Positions 20,848 to 29,792 of a DNA stretch of 35,248 bases are shown here, piece after piece. The position numbers and the translations under genes are program-made. The notes beneath the pieces were generated by a model, which was given only the letters and a program-made list of their open reading frames with translations, did not search any database and was not told where the DNA came from. The stretch's first letter is position 1; each line of letters opens with the position of its first letter. This DNA is from a virus: IMG/VR virus record IMGVR_UViG_3300045051_000222, positions 1-35,248 of that record. One strand, 5' to 3'.

Positions 20848-21716
20848 AGGTCACCATTTGTGTCATCAACTACAACGACAAGACCAGGGTTTCGCGCGCC
20901 ATCACATCGGCGTTGAACCAGACCTGGCATGACAAGGAAGTCATCGTCGTGGACGACGGGTCGGACGCGGAGACAAGGAACATCTACGGTCAGTTCTCGG
21001 ACCGTATCAAACTAATCCAGTTGGAGCGCGAAGACGTCAGGGAGCGGAACCCCTCGCGCCCGCGCAACGCAGGTCTCAAGGCCGCCTCGGGAGAGTTCAT
21101 CTGCTTTCTGGATTCGGACAATTACTATGACTCCCGCTTCGTCGAGGAGTCCATGAGGGACATCGTTGACGTGTCGTTCTGCGACTGGGAGATCATCGGC
21201 CTCGACAACTACAAGATCAGAATGATGGACGCGTGGGATCTGAAGCGCGGCATCTTGGAGAACTACCTGTCGAAAAACCACTTGGACCACCAGTGCCTAC
21301 TGATCCGGACCGAGGTCATGCGGAAGGTCGGCGGGTACGACGAGCGCTTCCCTAGGTCCCAGGACTGCGACCTCATGGTCAGGCTCATGCTGGGAACGTC
21401 GAGCTGGGTCTACGTGGATAAGCCCCTGTTCTTCTTCGAGAAACACGAGAAGGGCCAGACCAAGGGGTTAGCATCCATCTACGGAAAGACCCTGTGGACA
21501 CTGAAGAACCAGTTGAATGCAACATGGCTCTTTCCGTACATGAAGACTCCCGCCGCGCTCCTGGCATACATCCAGGCGTTCAACACGTTTTTGACCGATC
21601 CCGCGTGGTCGAACGACGCTGAGAAACTGAGGGCCGCGGCCAAGAACGTGGCGGACGAGATCACGGAACAGAGCAGCGAACCGGCCCCCGCCGGGTTTGC
21701 GGTAGTCAAGGAGTAA
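20844..21716 (+). CDS. GT2 glycosyltransferase
   Basis: The 290-residue protein is the most canonical GT2 of the set: VTICVINYNDKTRVSRAITS, KEVIVVDDGSDAETRNIYGQ, then RPRNAGLKAASGEFICFLDS with the SDN acidic site, and GGYDERFPRSQDCDLMVRLM, the usual acceptor/base motif. The C-terminal 60 residues are helical with no membrane segment. RBS GGAGG, ATGA overlap. The cassette ends here; the connector gene begins five bases later. Confidence 0.9.
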   Translation: MKVTICVINYNDKTRVSRAITSALNQTWHDKEVIVVDDGSDAETRNIYGQFSDRIKLIQLEREDVRERNPSRPRNAGLKAASGEFICFLDSDNYYDSRFVEESMRDIVDVSFCDWEIIGLDNYKIRMMDAWDLKRGILENYLSKNHLDHQCLLIRTEVMRKVGGYDERFPRSQDCDLMVRLMLGTSSWVYVDKPLFFFEKHEKGQTKGLASIYGKTLWTLKNQLNATWLFPYMKTPAALLAYIQAFNTFLTDPAWSNDAEKLRAAAKNVADEITEQSSEPAPAGFAVVKE

Positions 21717-21720
21717 GTAT

Positions 21721-22221
21721 ATGCCCATCCATCTATCGATTGCGACGGCCACGGCGGACAGCTATATCAGCGTCTCCGCGGCGAACACCTATTTCCTGAC
21801 CCGGTCAGGTTCTGAGGCTTGGACCAAGGTCGTGCAGAACTCGACAGGGACGCTGTCGGCAACCTCCAAGAAGGAACGGCTCCTGGTGCAGGCCTGCCGC
21901 GAGATCGACCGTTCGTTCCGTTTCTACGGGGCGAAGTACAACGGTGGTCAGGTCGGAGACATCGACTACCAGGCGATGGAGTTCCCGCGGTCGGGCGACA
22001 TCAACGCCAGCGGAGATCCATACATCAAGCAGGAATTGAAGGACGCCGCCTGCGAGCAGGTTCTGTGGATATTGGAACGCGGCGGGAAGCGGACCGAGGA
22101 GAACGGAAGCGTCTCCTTTCCCGCGGTCATCGGCGCCAGCGTTACCCCGCTCATGCGGAAGCTCTCGACGCGCGTTGTGACGGCGACCGGCAGGCCCCCG
22201 TGGGCCGGGAGCGACTACTGA
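21721..22221 (+). CDS. Head-tail connector (DnaT-like-annotated adaptor family)
   Basis: The 166-residue protein resembles the family often named putative DnaT-like ssDNA-binding protein, which in phages sits at the head-tail connector position. Visible matches are DSYISVSAANTYFLTRSG, KKERLLVQACREIDRSFRFY, then DYQAMEFPRSGD and LKDAACEQVLWIL. It probably forms the adaptor ring below the portal rather than acting in replication. RBS AAGGAGT. The glycosyltransferase cassette separates it from the capsid gene, where it would normally follow directly. Confidence 0.78.
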   Translation: MPIHLSIATATADSYISVSAANTYFLTRSGSEAWTKVVQNSTGTLSATSKKERLLVQACREIDRSFRFYGAKYNGGQVGDIDYQAMEFPRSGDINASGDPYIKQELKDAACEQVLWILERGGKRTEENGSVSFPAVIGASVTPLMRKLSTRVVTATGRPPWAGSDY

Positions 22222-22610
22222 TGGAGCGCTTCGAGGATTTCATGAAGAAGTTCCCCACGTGGCCAGCGACGCTCCAGAGTCGGGCCATCGAGCTGTTCAG
22301 CCAGAGGACCATGGAAGCTATGGGGACGTCAAAGCGATTCGCTCCGAAACGGAAGGGTTTCTTGATCCGTTCAGCACGGAGAATCGCCGCCAAGATCACC
22401 CCGGCAGGTGTGCGGTCGGCATATCAGTTCATCGTCCCGTACGCCGCCGAGATGGAGAGCGGGATGCGGAAGGGCAAGCCGTTGAACATTTCACAGCGCG
22501 TCAATCCGGAGGCTCAGAGCGGCTTCGGACAGAAAGGCATCGACGAAGCGACACCCGCTATCCTAGGTGATCTCAAGACCCTCGTGGGTCTGACGTTCGG
22601 AGACCTATAA
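22221..22610 (+). CDS. HK97 gp10-like neck / head-closure or minor tail protein
   Basis: The 129-residue protein (MERFEDFMKKFPTWPATLQS...) has the pattern of HK97 gp10-type neck proteins: an N-terminal helix, a Lys/Arg middle, then AYQFIVPYAAEMESGMRKGK, typical of these folds, and a C-terminal amphipathic helix. The frame is open further upstream, but ATG 22221 overlaps the connector stop (TGATG). It follows the connector and precedes the tail terminator, the usual neck position. Confidence 0.7.
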   Translation: MERFEDFMKKFPTWPATLQSRAIELFSQRTMEAMGTSKRFAPKRKGFLIRSARRIAAKITPAGVRSAYQFIVPYAAEMESGMRKGKPLNISQRVNPEAQSGFGQKGIDEATPAILGDLKTLVGLTFGDL

Positions 22611-22996
22611 TGGCAAAAACATCAATCGAAATACTGAAAGACCTGATGGACGGCAAGATCTCGGACCGGACATCCAAGATGTCGGTGTACATCAACGAGA
22701 ACGAACCCTCCGAGTCTAACTGCATCCTACTGTTTTATATGCCGGGGTCATCGTTCACCAGTCAGACTAAGGCGCCGTATTACACCCTGGAGATCCAGAT
22801 CGCCGTCAGGCACGGGGACTACGACACCGCGAGGACCATGGCTTTTACCGCCCTTGAATATATCAACTCGAATCGCCACAAATCGTCCGGCGTCTATTTC
22901 ATCCCGTCCGCCTCCGTGCCGAGGTACCTGGGAGAAGATAAGTCTGTCGGAGGATACATCTGGGGGTTCGAGATTATGAGCAAGGGTGCAAAATAA
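22610..22996 (+). CDS. Tail terminator / minor capsid protein (neck)
   Basis: The 128-residue protein (MAKTSIEILKDLMDGKISDR...) shows the alpha-beta pattern of tail-terminator proteins: an N-terminal helix, a strand with FYMPGSSFTSQTKAPYYTLE, a helix TARTMAFTALEYINS and a closing strand VGGYIWGFEIMSKG. The middle resembles minor-capsid/tail-completion proteins of siphoviruses. It comes directly before the major tail protein, the usual location. TAATG overlap with the previous gene. Confidence 0.7.
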   Translation: MAKTSIEILKDLMDGKISDRTSKMSVYINENEPSESNCILLFYMPGSSFTSQTKAPYYTLEIQIAVRHGDYDTARTMAFTALEYINSNRHKSSGVYFIPSASVPRYLGEDKSVGGYIWGFEIMSKGAK

Positions 22997-23016
22997 AAAG
23001 GCAAAGAGGTGATTAG

Positions 23017-23619
23017 ATGACAGTCTCAAAACTCGACGATCTCGGAGAACTCACGACGAACTTTCTGTTGAACGACATGTCCCTGTACGTGATCAACACC
23101 ACGGCCACGGGCGGGTACGCTTCGACGGACTGGAAGCTGGTGGGATACACCTCTCCCGAGAAGGAGATCGATCCGAAAACCGAGAAGTACAAGCGCGAGG
23201 ACAAAATCCCCCGCGTCCTCACCTACATCAAGACGATCCGCAAGGGTCTCTCGATCAAGTGCGGCCTCTCGAACCAGACCCCCAGCATCGACGCCCTGAT
23301 CAACCAGGGGACGAAGACGTCGCTCGGCGCGACGGGGACCAGGATCGCCGTCGGCATCACGGAGGCCGCGAAGGAGTACCGCGCGGTCAGGTTCGTGGCG
23401 ACGCTCGACAGCGGAGTGAACTTCGCGCTGACCATCCCGAAGTGCGACATCAGCCAGGACGGAGCGCAGAAGATCGGCGGCGAATCGGAAACGGTCACGC
23501 CTCTTGTTTTCGAGGCCATGTACAACCCCGCCGTGTCGGGGACGGCAAGCCTCTATTACAAGAACTACTGGGCCGCGGGAATCAGCGTCACCGCTGACGT
23601 CCCTCCCGGTTACAGGTAG
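23017..23619 (+). CDS. Major tail (tube) protein
   Basis: The 200-residue, beta-rich protein (MTVSKLDDLGELTTNFLLND...) has the size of siphovirus tube proteins and sits between the tail terminator and the chaperone/tape-measure genes. Its middle, RKGLSIKCGLSNQTPSIDAL, and final FEAMYNPAVSGTASLYYKNY have the Gly/Ser/Tyr content expected of stacked hexameric rings. Codons are G/C-ending like the capsid gene, which suggests high expression. RBS AAGAGG. Confidence 0.8.
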   Translation: MTVSKLDDLGELTTNFLLNDMSLYVINTTATGGYASTDWKLVGYTSPEKEIDPKTEKYKREDKIPRVLTYIKTIRKGLSIKCGLSNQTPSIDALINQGTKTSLGATGTRIAVGITEAAKEYRAVRFVATLDSGVNFALTIPKCDISQDGAQKIGGESETVTPLVFEAMYNPAVSGTASLYYKNYWAAGISVTADVPPGYR

Positions 23620-23636
23620 AAAACAATTTCTGGGGC

Positions 23637-23675
23637 GGGGCGGTCCGTTGCTTGACCTCCTTCGGGCCGCTCCCC
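23637..23675 (+). other. GC-rich hairpin between tail tube and chaperone genes
   Basis: GGGG-CGGTCCG (23637-23647) pairs with CGGGCCG-CT-CCCC (23663-23675) with a two-base bulge and one wobble. It is not followed by a T-run, so any termination is weak. The loop contains CCTCCTT, which could pair with a Shine-Dalgarno. Position after an abundant structural gene suggests expression tuning or mRNA 3' protection. Confidence 0.35.
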
Positions 23676-23696
23676 CTGGATCTTATTGAGGTATAA

Positions 23697-24401
23697 ATGG
23701 GCATTTATAACGACAAAGACGTCGAGCGGATGCTGAAATCTGTCAAGGTGTCCGATGACCACATCCTCCTCGGCGGGTCCGTTGAAAAGGAATTTTACGG
23801 GAAGAAGTTCATCATCCGTCAGATCGACTGGTACTGGAAGTGGGAGAAGTTCGTATACTGGCTGGGCCTGTTTCTTACGTGCTACCACAACGTCTGCGAC
23901 GCCCTCGGGTTGGACGGCGCCGACAAGTCGCTGGCCTCATTCCGGAAGGCCGTCAGGGTTACGTTGTCGAACACGGTACACGGGAAACTGGCGCTCCGGG
24001 CCCTCTGCCGGATGGCTGGGTTCTTCGGTTTCCAGTCCGGGTGGATGAAGCGTCATTTCAAGATCGACGATTATGTCGAGTTGTTCATCTACGTGTACAT
24101 ATACAATGTCATCGGCGTTCAGCGGAGGTTAGTTCGACGCGTTCGATCTGCTTTCAAAAGTCCGGTAGAGCTGAGACAGACGAAGACGGATATTTTCTCG
24201 ATCCTGCACAAGGATCTGAAATTCACGGAGAGAGAGATCAAGGGTTTACGAATTTTCGGGGTCACGCTGAAACCGGGACTCACGACGCTCCAGGTGAACC
24301 TTCACCTTCAGCGGATGATGGAGCCAGTGTACAAGGCAGAACTGGACGCGGAGATCCAGAGAATAGAAAGAGCCTCGGAACCGAAAACGAGCAGGAAGTG
24401 A
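23697..24401 (+). CDS. Probable tail assembly chaperone (position-based)
   Basis: The 234-residue protein lies between the tube and tape-measure genes, where siphoviruses encode tail assembly chaperones. It is rich in aromatic residues (QIDWYWKWEKFVYWLGLFLT, VELFIYVYIYNVIGVQRRLV) and basic at the end. Those hydrophobic stretches could be membrane-prone, but charges interrupt them. No family is recognised. I see no slippery site with an overlapping second frame; the tape measure starts two bases after its stop. Confidence 0.55.
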   Translation: MGIYNDKDVERMLKSVKVSDDHILLGGSVEKEFYGKKFIIRQIDWYWKWEKFVYWLGLFLTCYHNVCDALGLDGADKSLASFRKAVRVTLSNTVHGKLALRALCRMAGFFGFQSGWMKRHFKIDDYVELFIYVYIYNVIGVQRRLVRRVRSAFKSPVELRQTKTDIFSILHKDLKFTEREIKGLRIFGVTLKPGLTTLQVNLHLQRMMEPVYKAELDAEIQRIERASEPKTSRK

Positions 24402-24402
24402 C

Positions 24403-26505
24403 ATGGCCGACGAAACGACGAAATCACTGCTGATCGAGCTGGTCCTCGAGAACGGCAAGCTCAAGAATGGCCTGGCTGAAGCGAACGCCGAGCTTTCAAA
24501 GCACGAGAAGAAAGGCAAGGACGCGTTCGGCACACTAAAGGCCGGGTGGCTTGCGGTCGCGGCCGCTGTTGCCGCTGTTGTGGCCGCAGTATCTGCTTCG
24601 GTCCGCGCCTACATCGAGGCCGAGAAAGCCCAGGTCAGGCTGACGTCTGCCCTCCGGGCTCACGGGAACGCGTCAAAGGACACCATCGACGCGCTCAACG
24701 ACCAGGCCAACGCCCTTTCGCGTATTACGAAATTCGAGGACGACCAGATCACCTCCCTCCAGGGAACCTTCGCCCAATACGGGCTCAATAAGGCGCAGAT
24801 CGAGAAGGCCACGAAGGCGACGCTCGATTTTGCAGAAGCAAAAGGCATGGACCTGTCCACGGCCGGCGAAATCGTCGGTAAGTCAATCGCCACGGAAAAC
24901 AACATGCTGTCCCGCTACTCCGACATCGCCGTGGATGCGACTGGCAAGTCCGCGAGGCTCGACCAGGTCGTCGCTGGGCTGGAGAGCAGGTTCAAGGGCG
25001 CCGCCGAAGCCGCGGGCGACACCATGGGTGGCAGGCTCAAGATCCTGGAGAATAACATCGGCAACATCCAAGAAGGCCTTGGTGAAGCCGTCATGAGGGG
25101 AATCCAGCCAGCCGTGAAGGCTCTGAATGAGTTCTTCGCATCTGCCGATGGGGCCGACAAGATGGGCAAGGCCCTCCGGGGCATCGGTATTGTCGTGGGT
25201 GTCCTCGGCGTATCGCTAGCCGGGATGGTTCGCGCGTGGATCACGGCCTTCTCTGCCGCAGTGGACGCGGTCTCTTCGCTCTCCGAGGTGTTCAAGGAAC
25301 TGTTTTCGGATCAGCCTGGCCACTGGAAGAGGGCCGGGGAAGCCTGCGTCAAGTTCAATGGCGTGGTCAAGGACTTCGTAATCGACGAGGCCAAGATCGT
25401 CGGAACCACATATAAGGACGCGTTTGTTCTCGTGACGAAGGGCATGAAGGAAGGCGAACAAGCAGCCGAAAAACTGAATACCGAAGTTTCCAATACCGGG
25501 GAGAACGTCGAGGCCGTTGCGGAATCCGTCAAGAAACTCAACGATGAAATCGGCAAGCTGTCAAAGGAGGCGCAGGGCCTCTCGGGAACGGACGCCGAAC
25601 TGGCGGCCATCGACGAGAAAATCGAGCGCGTGGCCGAGCTTATGCGCCTAGAGACAACGTCCATTGAACAGCGAAAAAAACTCGAAGAGGCGCTGACGGG
25701 GTTCGTGGAGAAACAGGAAGACATCAAATTACAGGCCAGGCTGAAGGCTTTCGACGATCTCATGGGTCAGGTATCACAGGCCGAGAACAGGATGGCTGGT
25801 ATCATAGACGGCATCTTCAACAACATCCTGCAGAACATGGAGTATAAAAAGCAAGCCGCGACGGAAGCTCTTGAGGCGACATACGACGCGGACAAGGCCG
25901 CGCTTGATGATAGGCTTGCCAAGAAGGCCATTTCACAGGAAGACTACGACGAGCAGATTCGTCAATTGGACGCAAAGCGGGCCGCCGACTCGACCGCGCT
26001 TGAGAAAAAAACGGCACGGGAAACAGCCGTCATGAAGCGCAGGCAGGCGGAGTTCGCAAAGGCAGCCGCCATCATCGACTCCATCATAAATACCGCACGG
26101 TCTGTCGCGGCCGCGTACGCACTTTCGCCTGGGACCTTTGGACTGCCGTGGTCCGCCGTCAACGCCGGACTAGGAGCCGCGGAAACTGCCGTCATCGCGG
26201 CCCAGCCCCTCCCGCCGGTCCCCGCCTTCGCGTCCGGCGGTATGATCGACAGCGTGGCTCTTTCGCACCTGGCGCCTTCGGGCGAGGACGGCTTTATCGC
26301 GGCCCGCAGGGGCGAATCGGTACTCAACCAGCAGGCTACCGCGATCCTGGGCGAGGACGCTATCAACGCGCTCAACTCGGGCAGGCAGATCGGAGGCAAT
26401 ACGATCATTTTCAACATCGAGACCGACAACGGACGGGAAATCGTTGACCACCTGAACTCCTATTTCAGGCAGTACGGCACAAGTCAGCGGGGGGTTTCAG
26501 TATGA
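24403..26505 (+). CDS. Tape measure protein
   Basis: The 700-residue protein is helical and Ala/Lys/Glu-rich throughout. A hydrophobic run LAVAAAVAAVVAAVSASV lies near residue 50. Long coiled-coil stretches occupy about 340-560 (VESVKKLNDEIGKLS, QAATEALEATYDADKAALDD), and a Gly/Pro-containing C terminus follows with FASGGMIDS and LAPSGEDGFIAARRGESVLN. Tape measures set tail length at roughly 0.15 nm per residue, so about 100 nm if fully used. It is the longest gene, between the chaperone and distal tail proteins. Tail and cell-wall degradation roles are possible, but no enzyme domain is visible. Confidence 0.92.
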   Translation: MADETTKSLLIELVLENGKLKNGLAEANAELSKHEKKGKDAFGTLKAGWLAVAAAVAAVVAAVSASVRAYIEAEKAQVRLTSALRAHGNASKDTIDALNDQANALSRITKFEDDQITSLQGTFAQYGLNKAQIEKATKATLDFAEAKGMDLSTAGEIVGKSIATENNMLSRYSDIAVDATGKSARLDQVVAGLESRFKGAAEAAGDTMGGRLKILENNIGNIQEGLGEAVMRGIQPAVKALNEFFASADGADKMGKALRGIGIVVGVLGVSLAGMVRAWITAFSAAVDAVSSLSEVFKELFSDQPGHWKRAGEACVKFNGVVKDFVIDEAKIVGTTYKDAFVLVTKGMKEGEQAAEKLNTEVSNTGENVEAVAESVKKLNDEIGKLSKEAQGLSGTDAELAAIDEKIERVAELMRLETTSIEQRKKLEEALTGFVEKQEDIKLQARLKAFDDLMGQVSQAENRMAGIIDGIFNNILQNMEYKKQAATEALEATYDADKAALDDRLAKKAISQEDYDEQIRQLDAKRAADSTALEKKTARETAVMKRRQAEFAKAAAIIDSIINTARSVAAAYALSPGTFGLPWSAVNAGLGAAETAVIAAQPLPPVPAFASGGMIDSVALSHLAPSGEDGFIAARRGESVLNQQATAILGEDAINALNSGRQIGGNTIIFNIETDNGREIVDHLNSYFRQYGTSQRGVSV

Positions 26506-26876
26506 GCGAATTTATCATCAAGACCGTTGACAACGCCTATCTCTACGAATCCGTGATCCCTGTGACTGTCGCCTTTAATCCGAAGAACAACATCCGCACC
26601 GCTGACACGCAGGGGTTCTTGAGGAAGACCCAGAAGGGCAAGATCAGGCATGACGTGACAGTCCTATTGAAAGTCGTACGCGCGGATTACGAGAACACGT
26701 TCCTGCCCATGCTTGAATACCCCGACGATGTGTATGTAACGTTCGACAGGACGATCCCTGGCCGAGATTCTACGAGCGGTACATTCACGCTCGAGGAAAT
26801 GTCCATCGTCCAGGAGTTCGACAACGGAGACGAGTATGAGATCGAACTGAAGCTCGTGGAGGTCCTGGCGCTTTGA
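26502..26876 (+). CDS. Distal tail-associated protein
   Basis: The 124-residue beta-rich protein (MSEFIIKTVDNAYLYESVIP...) directly follows the tape measure, overlapping it (ATGA), and precedes the large hub protein. Size and position suit a distal-tail or baseplate linker, although no Dit fold signature is certain. The C terminus VQEFDNGDEYEIELKLVEVL is typical of small beta-barrel tail proteins. Confidence 0.65.
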   Translation: MSEFIIKTVDNAYLYESVIPVTVAFNPKNNIRTADTQGFLRKTQKGKIRHDVTVLLKVVRADYENTFLPMLEYPDDVYVTFDRTIPGRDSTSGTFTLEEMSIVQEFDNGDEYEIELKLVEVLAL

Positions 26877-28789
26877 AGTCGATGTTCGGAAATACAATCA
26901 GCGAGACCATCCAATACGACGAGGTTGGCGGCGCCACCTCGAAGCCCGTAGTCCGCACTGAATACTACGACGAGGCCTCCGCATCCTGGAAGGAACTGGA
27001 AGACGTCGAAAGCCGCACCATCGAGATCAGCAACGAAAACAAGCGTTACGGGTCCTATTCTTTCCTGCCCCCCTCCAAGACCGTCGAACTGATGCTGAAC
27101 AATTTCGGCCAGGTCTACTCCACCGGGTCGGGAGATATGAAGGCCAGCATCCTCAAGAACAATATGCTGATACGGTGCTGGAGCGGGTACGAGCTGGCGG
27201 CGTCAGGGCGAAACTCGTACACCGACGATTTCACAACTGGCGTGAAGTTCATCCATGCTGTGAAGTCGGGGTCCGCCGTGGTCCCGTCCATTTCCGTGAC
27301 CGGCACGGTGTCGAAATACTCCGATATCGTAACGATGGACGCGGTCGAATACGGGTCCCGGAAGTATGATGCAGCAGGGTACTACTACAAGCACCACGCG
27401 CTACCGAATACGGCGTATGACAGCATTGAGAAATTGCAGATCACCGCGGCGACGAACAAGTGCGACGTCAGGTTCAGGGTCGGCAAGCTCGGGTGGTCAC
27501 CCATCTACCCGATGGCTACCGGGGCGAACGAGATCAACATCAACAGCGCCGGCGGGGTTCGGACGTTCGAATACATGGTCCGGTTCAGGAACACGAATTG
27601 GGGAACCGCTGACAGAATATCGAACGTGAAGATCCATACGCGCAGGAAGGCGTATCTGTTCAACCGCGGGACGTTCGTGGCCGATGAGCCCGAATATGCC
27701 GAGAAGGTCAAGATCCGTGGCCGCGACTACCTGAAAAAAGCCCTGGAAACTGAAATCAACCTCCCGGCCATGACGGCTGTCAACATCGGGACCGCGGTGT
27801 CGTACGTCCTTGACAGGTGCGGAATCCCCTATTCAGGGAGCTCGTGGGATTCATCCTCCGCCTCGATCACGGTAAACGGAACTCTGGCCGAGTCGTTGAA
27901 CAATATCTCGGGGTGGAAAGCACTAGGCCACATGATGGATGCCTTGAACGCGGGGGATGATGACTGGCGGATCAGATGGGATGATGACGGCGAACTGATG
28001 CTGAAGAAGATTCCCACCGATGTCGAGGCCGACTGGACCGCTCATTATTTCCTTAATATCGAGGACGTGCAGAAAAACTTTTCGAGCGACAAGCAGCTCC
28101 AGCGCGTGACGGTAATGAACAAGGACGTCGTTGTCGAGCCTGAGACGTTGCTGAAAACCCTGTCCGGGACATCGAGCGCGGCGTTATCCGCGACATACCC
28201 TCCGTCTGTTTACGTCCGGTATACGGACCCGAACTCGGTTCTGCTGACAGAGTCGGCGAGGTCAAATACCGGAGTTCATTTCACCGCCACGCCGGGTATG
28301 CCGTTCACCGTCAGGGTGTATGGATGCAGGCCGAAGAATGCGATCACCGTTGAGAAGTGGGCGGAGCGCGGACACGCCAGGAACATTATCCGTAACGATG
28401 GCCAGACACACAAGATCATCAATCCGGTCGTATCGCAGGACCAGGCGCTGGCTCTGGCCGGGTACATCATCGGCCAGTACGGAGAACCCGCGAAGGCCGT
28501 CTCTCTCTCTCTGAGGTCGAATCCGTACCTGGAACTGAACGACAACGTCCTGGTGTTTGACAGATTCACGAACACGGACGACATCTTCATCCTGAATTCA
28601 ATCAAAGAAACGTGGAACGATCCCGGGCTCGTCGATTCGCTGGAGCTCAAGGACCGAGGTTTCGACCTTGGCGCGTTTACGTGGGACCGGCACGGGTGGG
28701 ATACGGGAGCGAATGACATTAAATGGGACACGGGATTCGTGTTCGACCAAGATCTCGATATTGGCGGGTCGGACCCGACGGAATACTAG
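26873..28789 (+). CDS. Tail hub / tail-associated protein (Tal-like)
   Basis: The 638-residue protein is in the hub position after tape measure and distal protein. It is beta-rich, with repeated Asp/Gly/Trp turns and a middle (about 290-420) resembling the adaptor part of hub proteins. The C terminus (EKWAERGHARNIIRNDGQTH, QALALAGYIIGQYGEP, VLVFDRFTNTDDIFILNSIK) matches the pattern of siphovirus tail-hub proteins that carry the needle. A TTG start at 26873 overlaps the previous stop (TTGA) with GGAGG about nine bases away; an ATG at 26882 is the alternative. Confidence 0.7.
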   Translation: MKSMFGNTISETIQYDEVGGATSKPVVRTEYYDEASASWKELEDVESRTIEISNENKRYGSYSFLPPSKTVELMLNNFGQVYSTGSGDMKASILKNNMLIRCWSGYELAASGRNSYTDDFTTGVKFIHAVKSGSAVVPSISVTGTVSKYSDIVTMDAVEYGSRKYDAAGYYYKHHALPNTAYDSIEKLQITAATNKCDVRFRVGKLGWSPIYPMATGANEININSAGGVRTFEYMVRFRNTNWGTADRISNVKIHTRRKAYLFNRGTFVADEPEYAEKVKIRGRDYLKKALETEINLPAMTAVNIGTAVSYVLDRCGIPYSGSSWDSSSASITVNGTLAESLNNISGWKALGHMMDALNAGDDDWRIRWDDDGELMLKKIPTDVEADWTAHYFLNIEDVQKNFSSDKQLQRVTVMNKDVVVEPETLLKTLSGTSSAALSATYPPSVYVRYTDPNSVLLTESARSNTGVHFTATPGMPFTVRVYGCRPKNAITVEKWAERGHARNIIRNDGQTHKIINPVVSQDQALALAGYIIGQYGEPAKAVSLSLRSNPYLELNDNVLVFDRFTNTDDIFILNSIKETWNDPGLVDSLELKDRGFDLGAFTWDRHGWDTGANDIKWDTGFVFDQDLDIGGSDPTEY

Positions 28790-28798
28790 GAGGATACC

Positions 28799-29782
28799 AT
28801 GTCATCGTCAGATTTGAGTCTTCACACCATCAGCTTCCAGGACACACTCAGAAGCAAGCCTATCCGCGAGAACTTTACGGACATTCAGAACGAGCACAAC
28901 CTCCTCAGGCATGAGTTCTACGCATCTGTCGCTTCTACCGCGACCGAGATCACGAACGCCAGGGACTTTTACCCGTCGCTGGTCGAGCGCGAACGCGGCG
29001 TGGCGAAGGGAAACTTCAACAGCTGGGTCGATGGCCTTGCCGTGGGTCCCGACACCGAGGACTGGTGCGTCACTGTAGATCCTGGTGAGGCAATCGTCAA
29101 CGGCGTAGGTTGCTACAACGAAAACGGCATTGATCCTCTGATCCTCAACGAGGGCATGCCTGCGGGGAGAAGCGTCGCGGCTATTGTCATCAATTCGGAT
29201 AATTCAATTTCGTGCGTCAACGGCGGCAACAAGTACAAGGGCGAATACCCGACCATCGCGCAGACGCAGAAACTGCTGGCGTACGTCCAGCTCGACGATG
29301 CCATCCCCGCTATGACCGCAGGGATGATCGAGGACCGGAGACAGGACCGGCAGATCACGGTATCGAAACTGAAGTATGCCGGGTATCACAACATCCTCCG
29401 TTCCCCCGCGGCCGCGTACGCCCCCGTGAAGGAATTCTATCTCAACTGGGACATCGACGACCTGCACCACGTCAATGCCACGTACAACACCGGCGGTTCG
29501 CTGGAGAAGGTCAGGGTCAGGGGTGTCGAGCCTGGCGTGAAGTCCATGATCGTCAAGCACCCCCGCAAGGGCTCGACCGACCTCTGCTTCCTTTCCGCGA
29601 CGCTGCATTTTTGGCACATCAATCATACCGGATATACCACGTCAGGGACGACCATGAAGTATCACCTAGCTACGGGCGGGACCGCCGGCACCCACGAAAA
29701 GCATACGGTGTTCCAACTGTTCACTCACGACTCGGTCAATGTGTTCGTCGCCCAGAACCCGTTCCACAAAGTCACCATCTAA
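28799..29782 (+). CDS. Tail tip / fibre-associated protein
   Basis: The 327-residue protein begins MSSSDLSLHTISFQDTLRSK, a start typical of tail tip proteins that dock to the hub. The middle, EDWCVTVDPGEAIVNGVGCY, resembles the first domain of baseplate upper or receptor-binding proteins. The C-terminal 100 residues (HHVNATYNTGG, CFLSATLHFWHINHTGYTTS) are beta-rich and may be a carbohydrate-contacting domain. It is followed by a glycine-rich adhesin candidate. RBS AGGAGG overlaps the hub stop. Confidence 0.65.
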   Translation: MSSSDLSLHTISFQDTLRSKPIRENFTDIQNEHNLLRHEFYASVASTATEITNARDFYPSLVERERGVAKGNFNSWVDGLAVGPDTEDWCVTVDPGEAIVNGVGCYNENGIDPLILNEGMPAGRSVAAIVINSDNSISCVNGGNKYKGEYPTIAQTQKLLAYVQLDDAIPAMTAGMIEDRRQDRQITVSKLKYAGYHNILRSPAAAYAPVKEFYLNWDIDDLHHVNATYNTGGSLEKVRVRGVEPGVKSMIVKHPRKGSTDLCFLSATLHFWHINHTGYTTSGTTMKYHLATGGTAGTHEKHTVFQLFTHDSVNVFVAQNPFHKVTI

Positions 29783-29792
29783 GGACATCAAG

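Noticed and set aside
23697-24410. Programmed frameshift giving a longer tail chaperone
   Set aside because: No slippery heptamer with an overlapping second frame was seen; the tape measure begins right after the stop.
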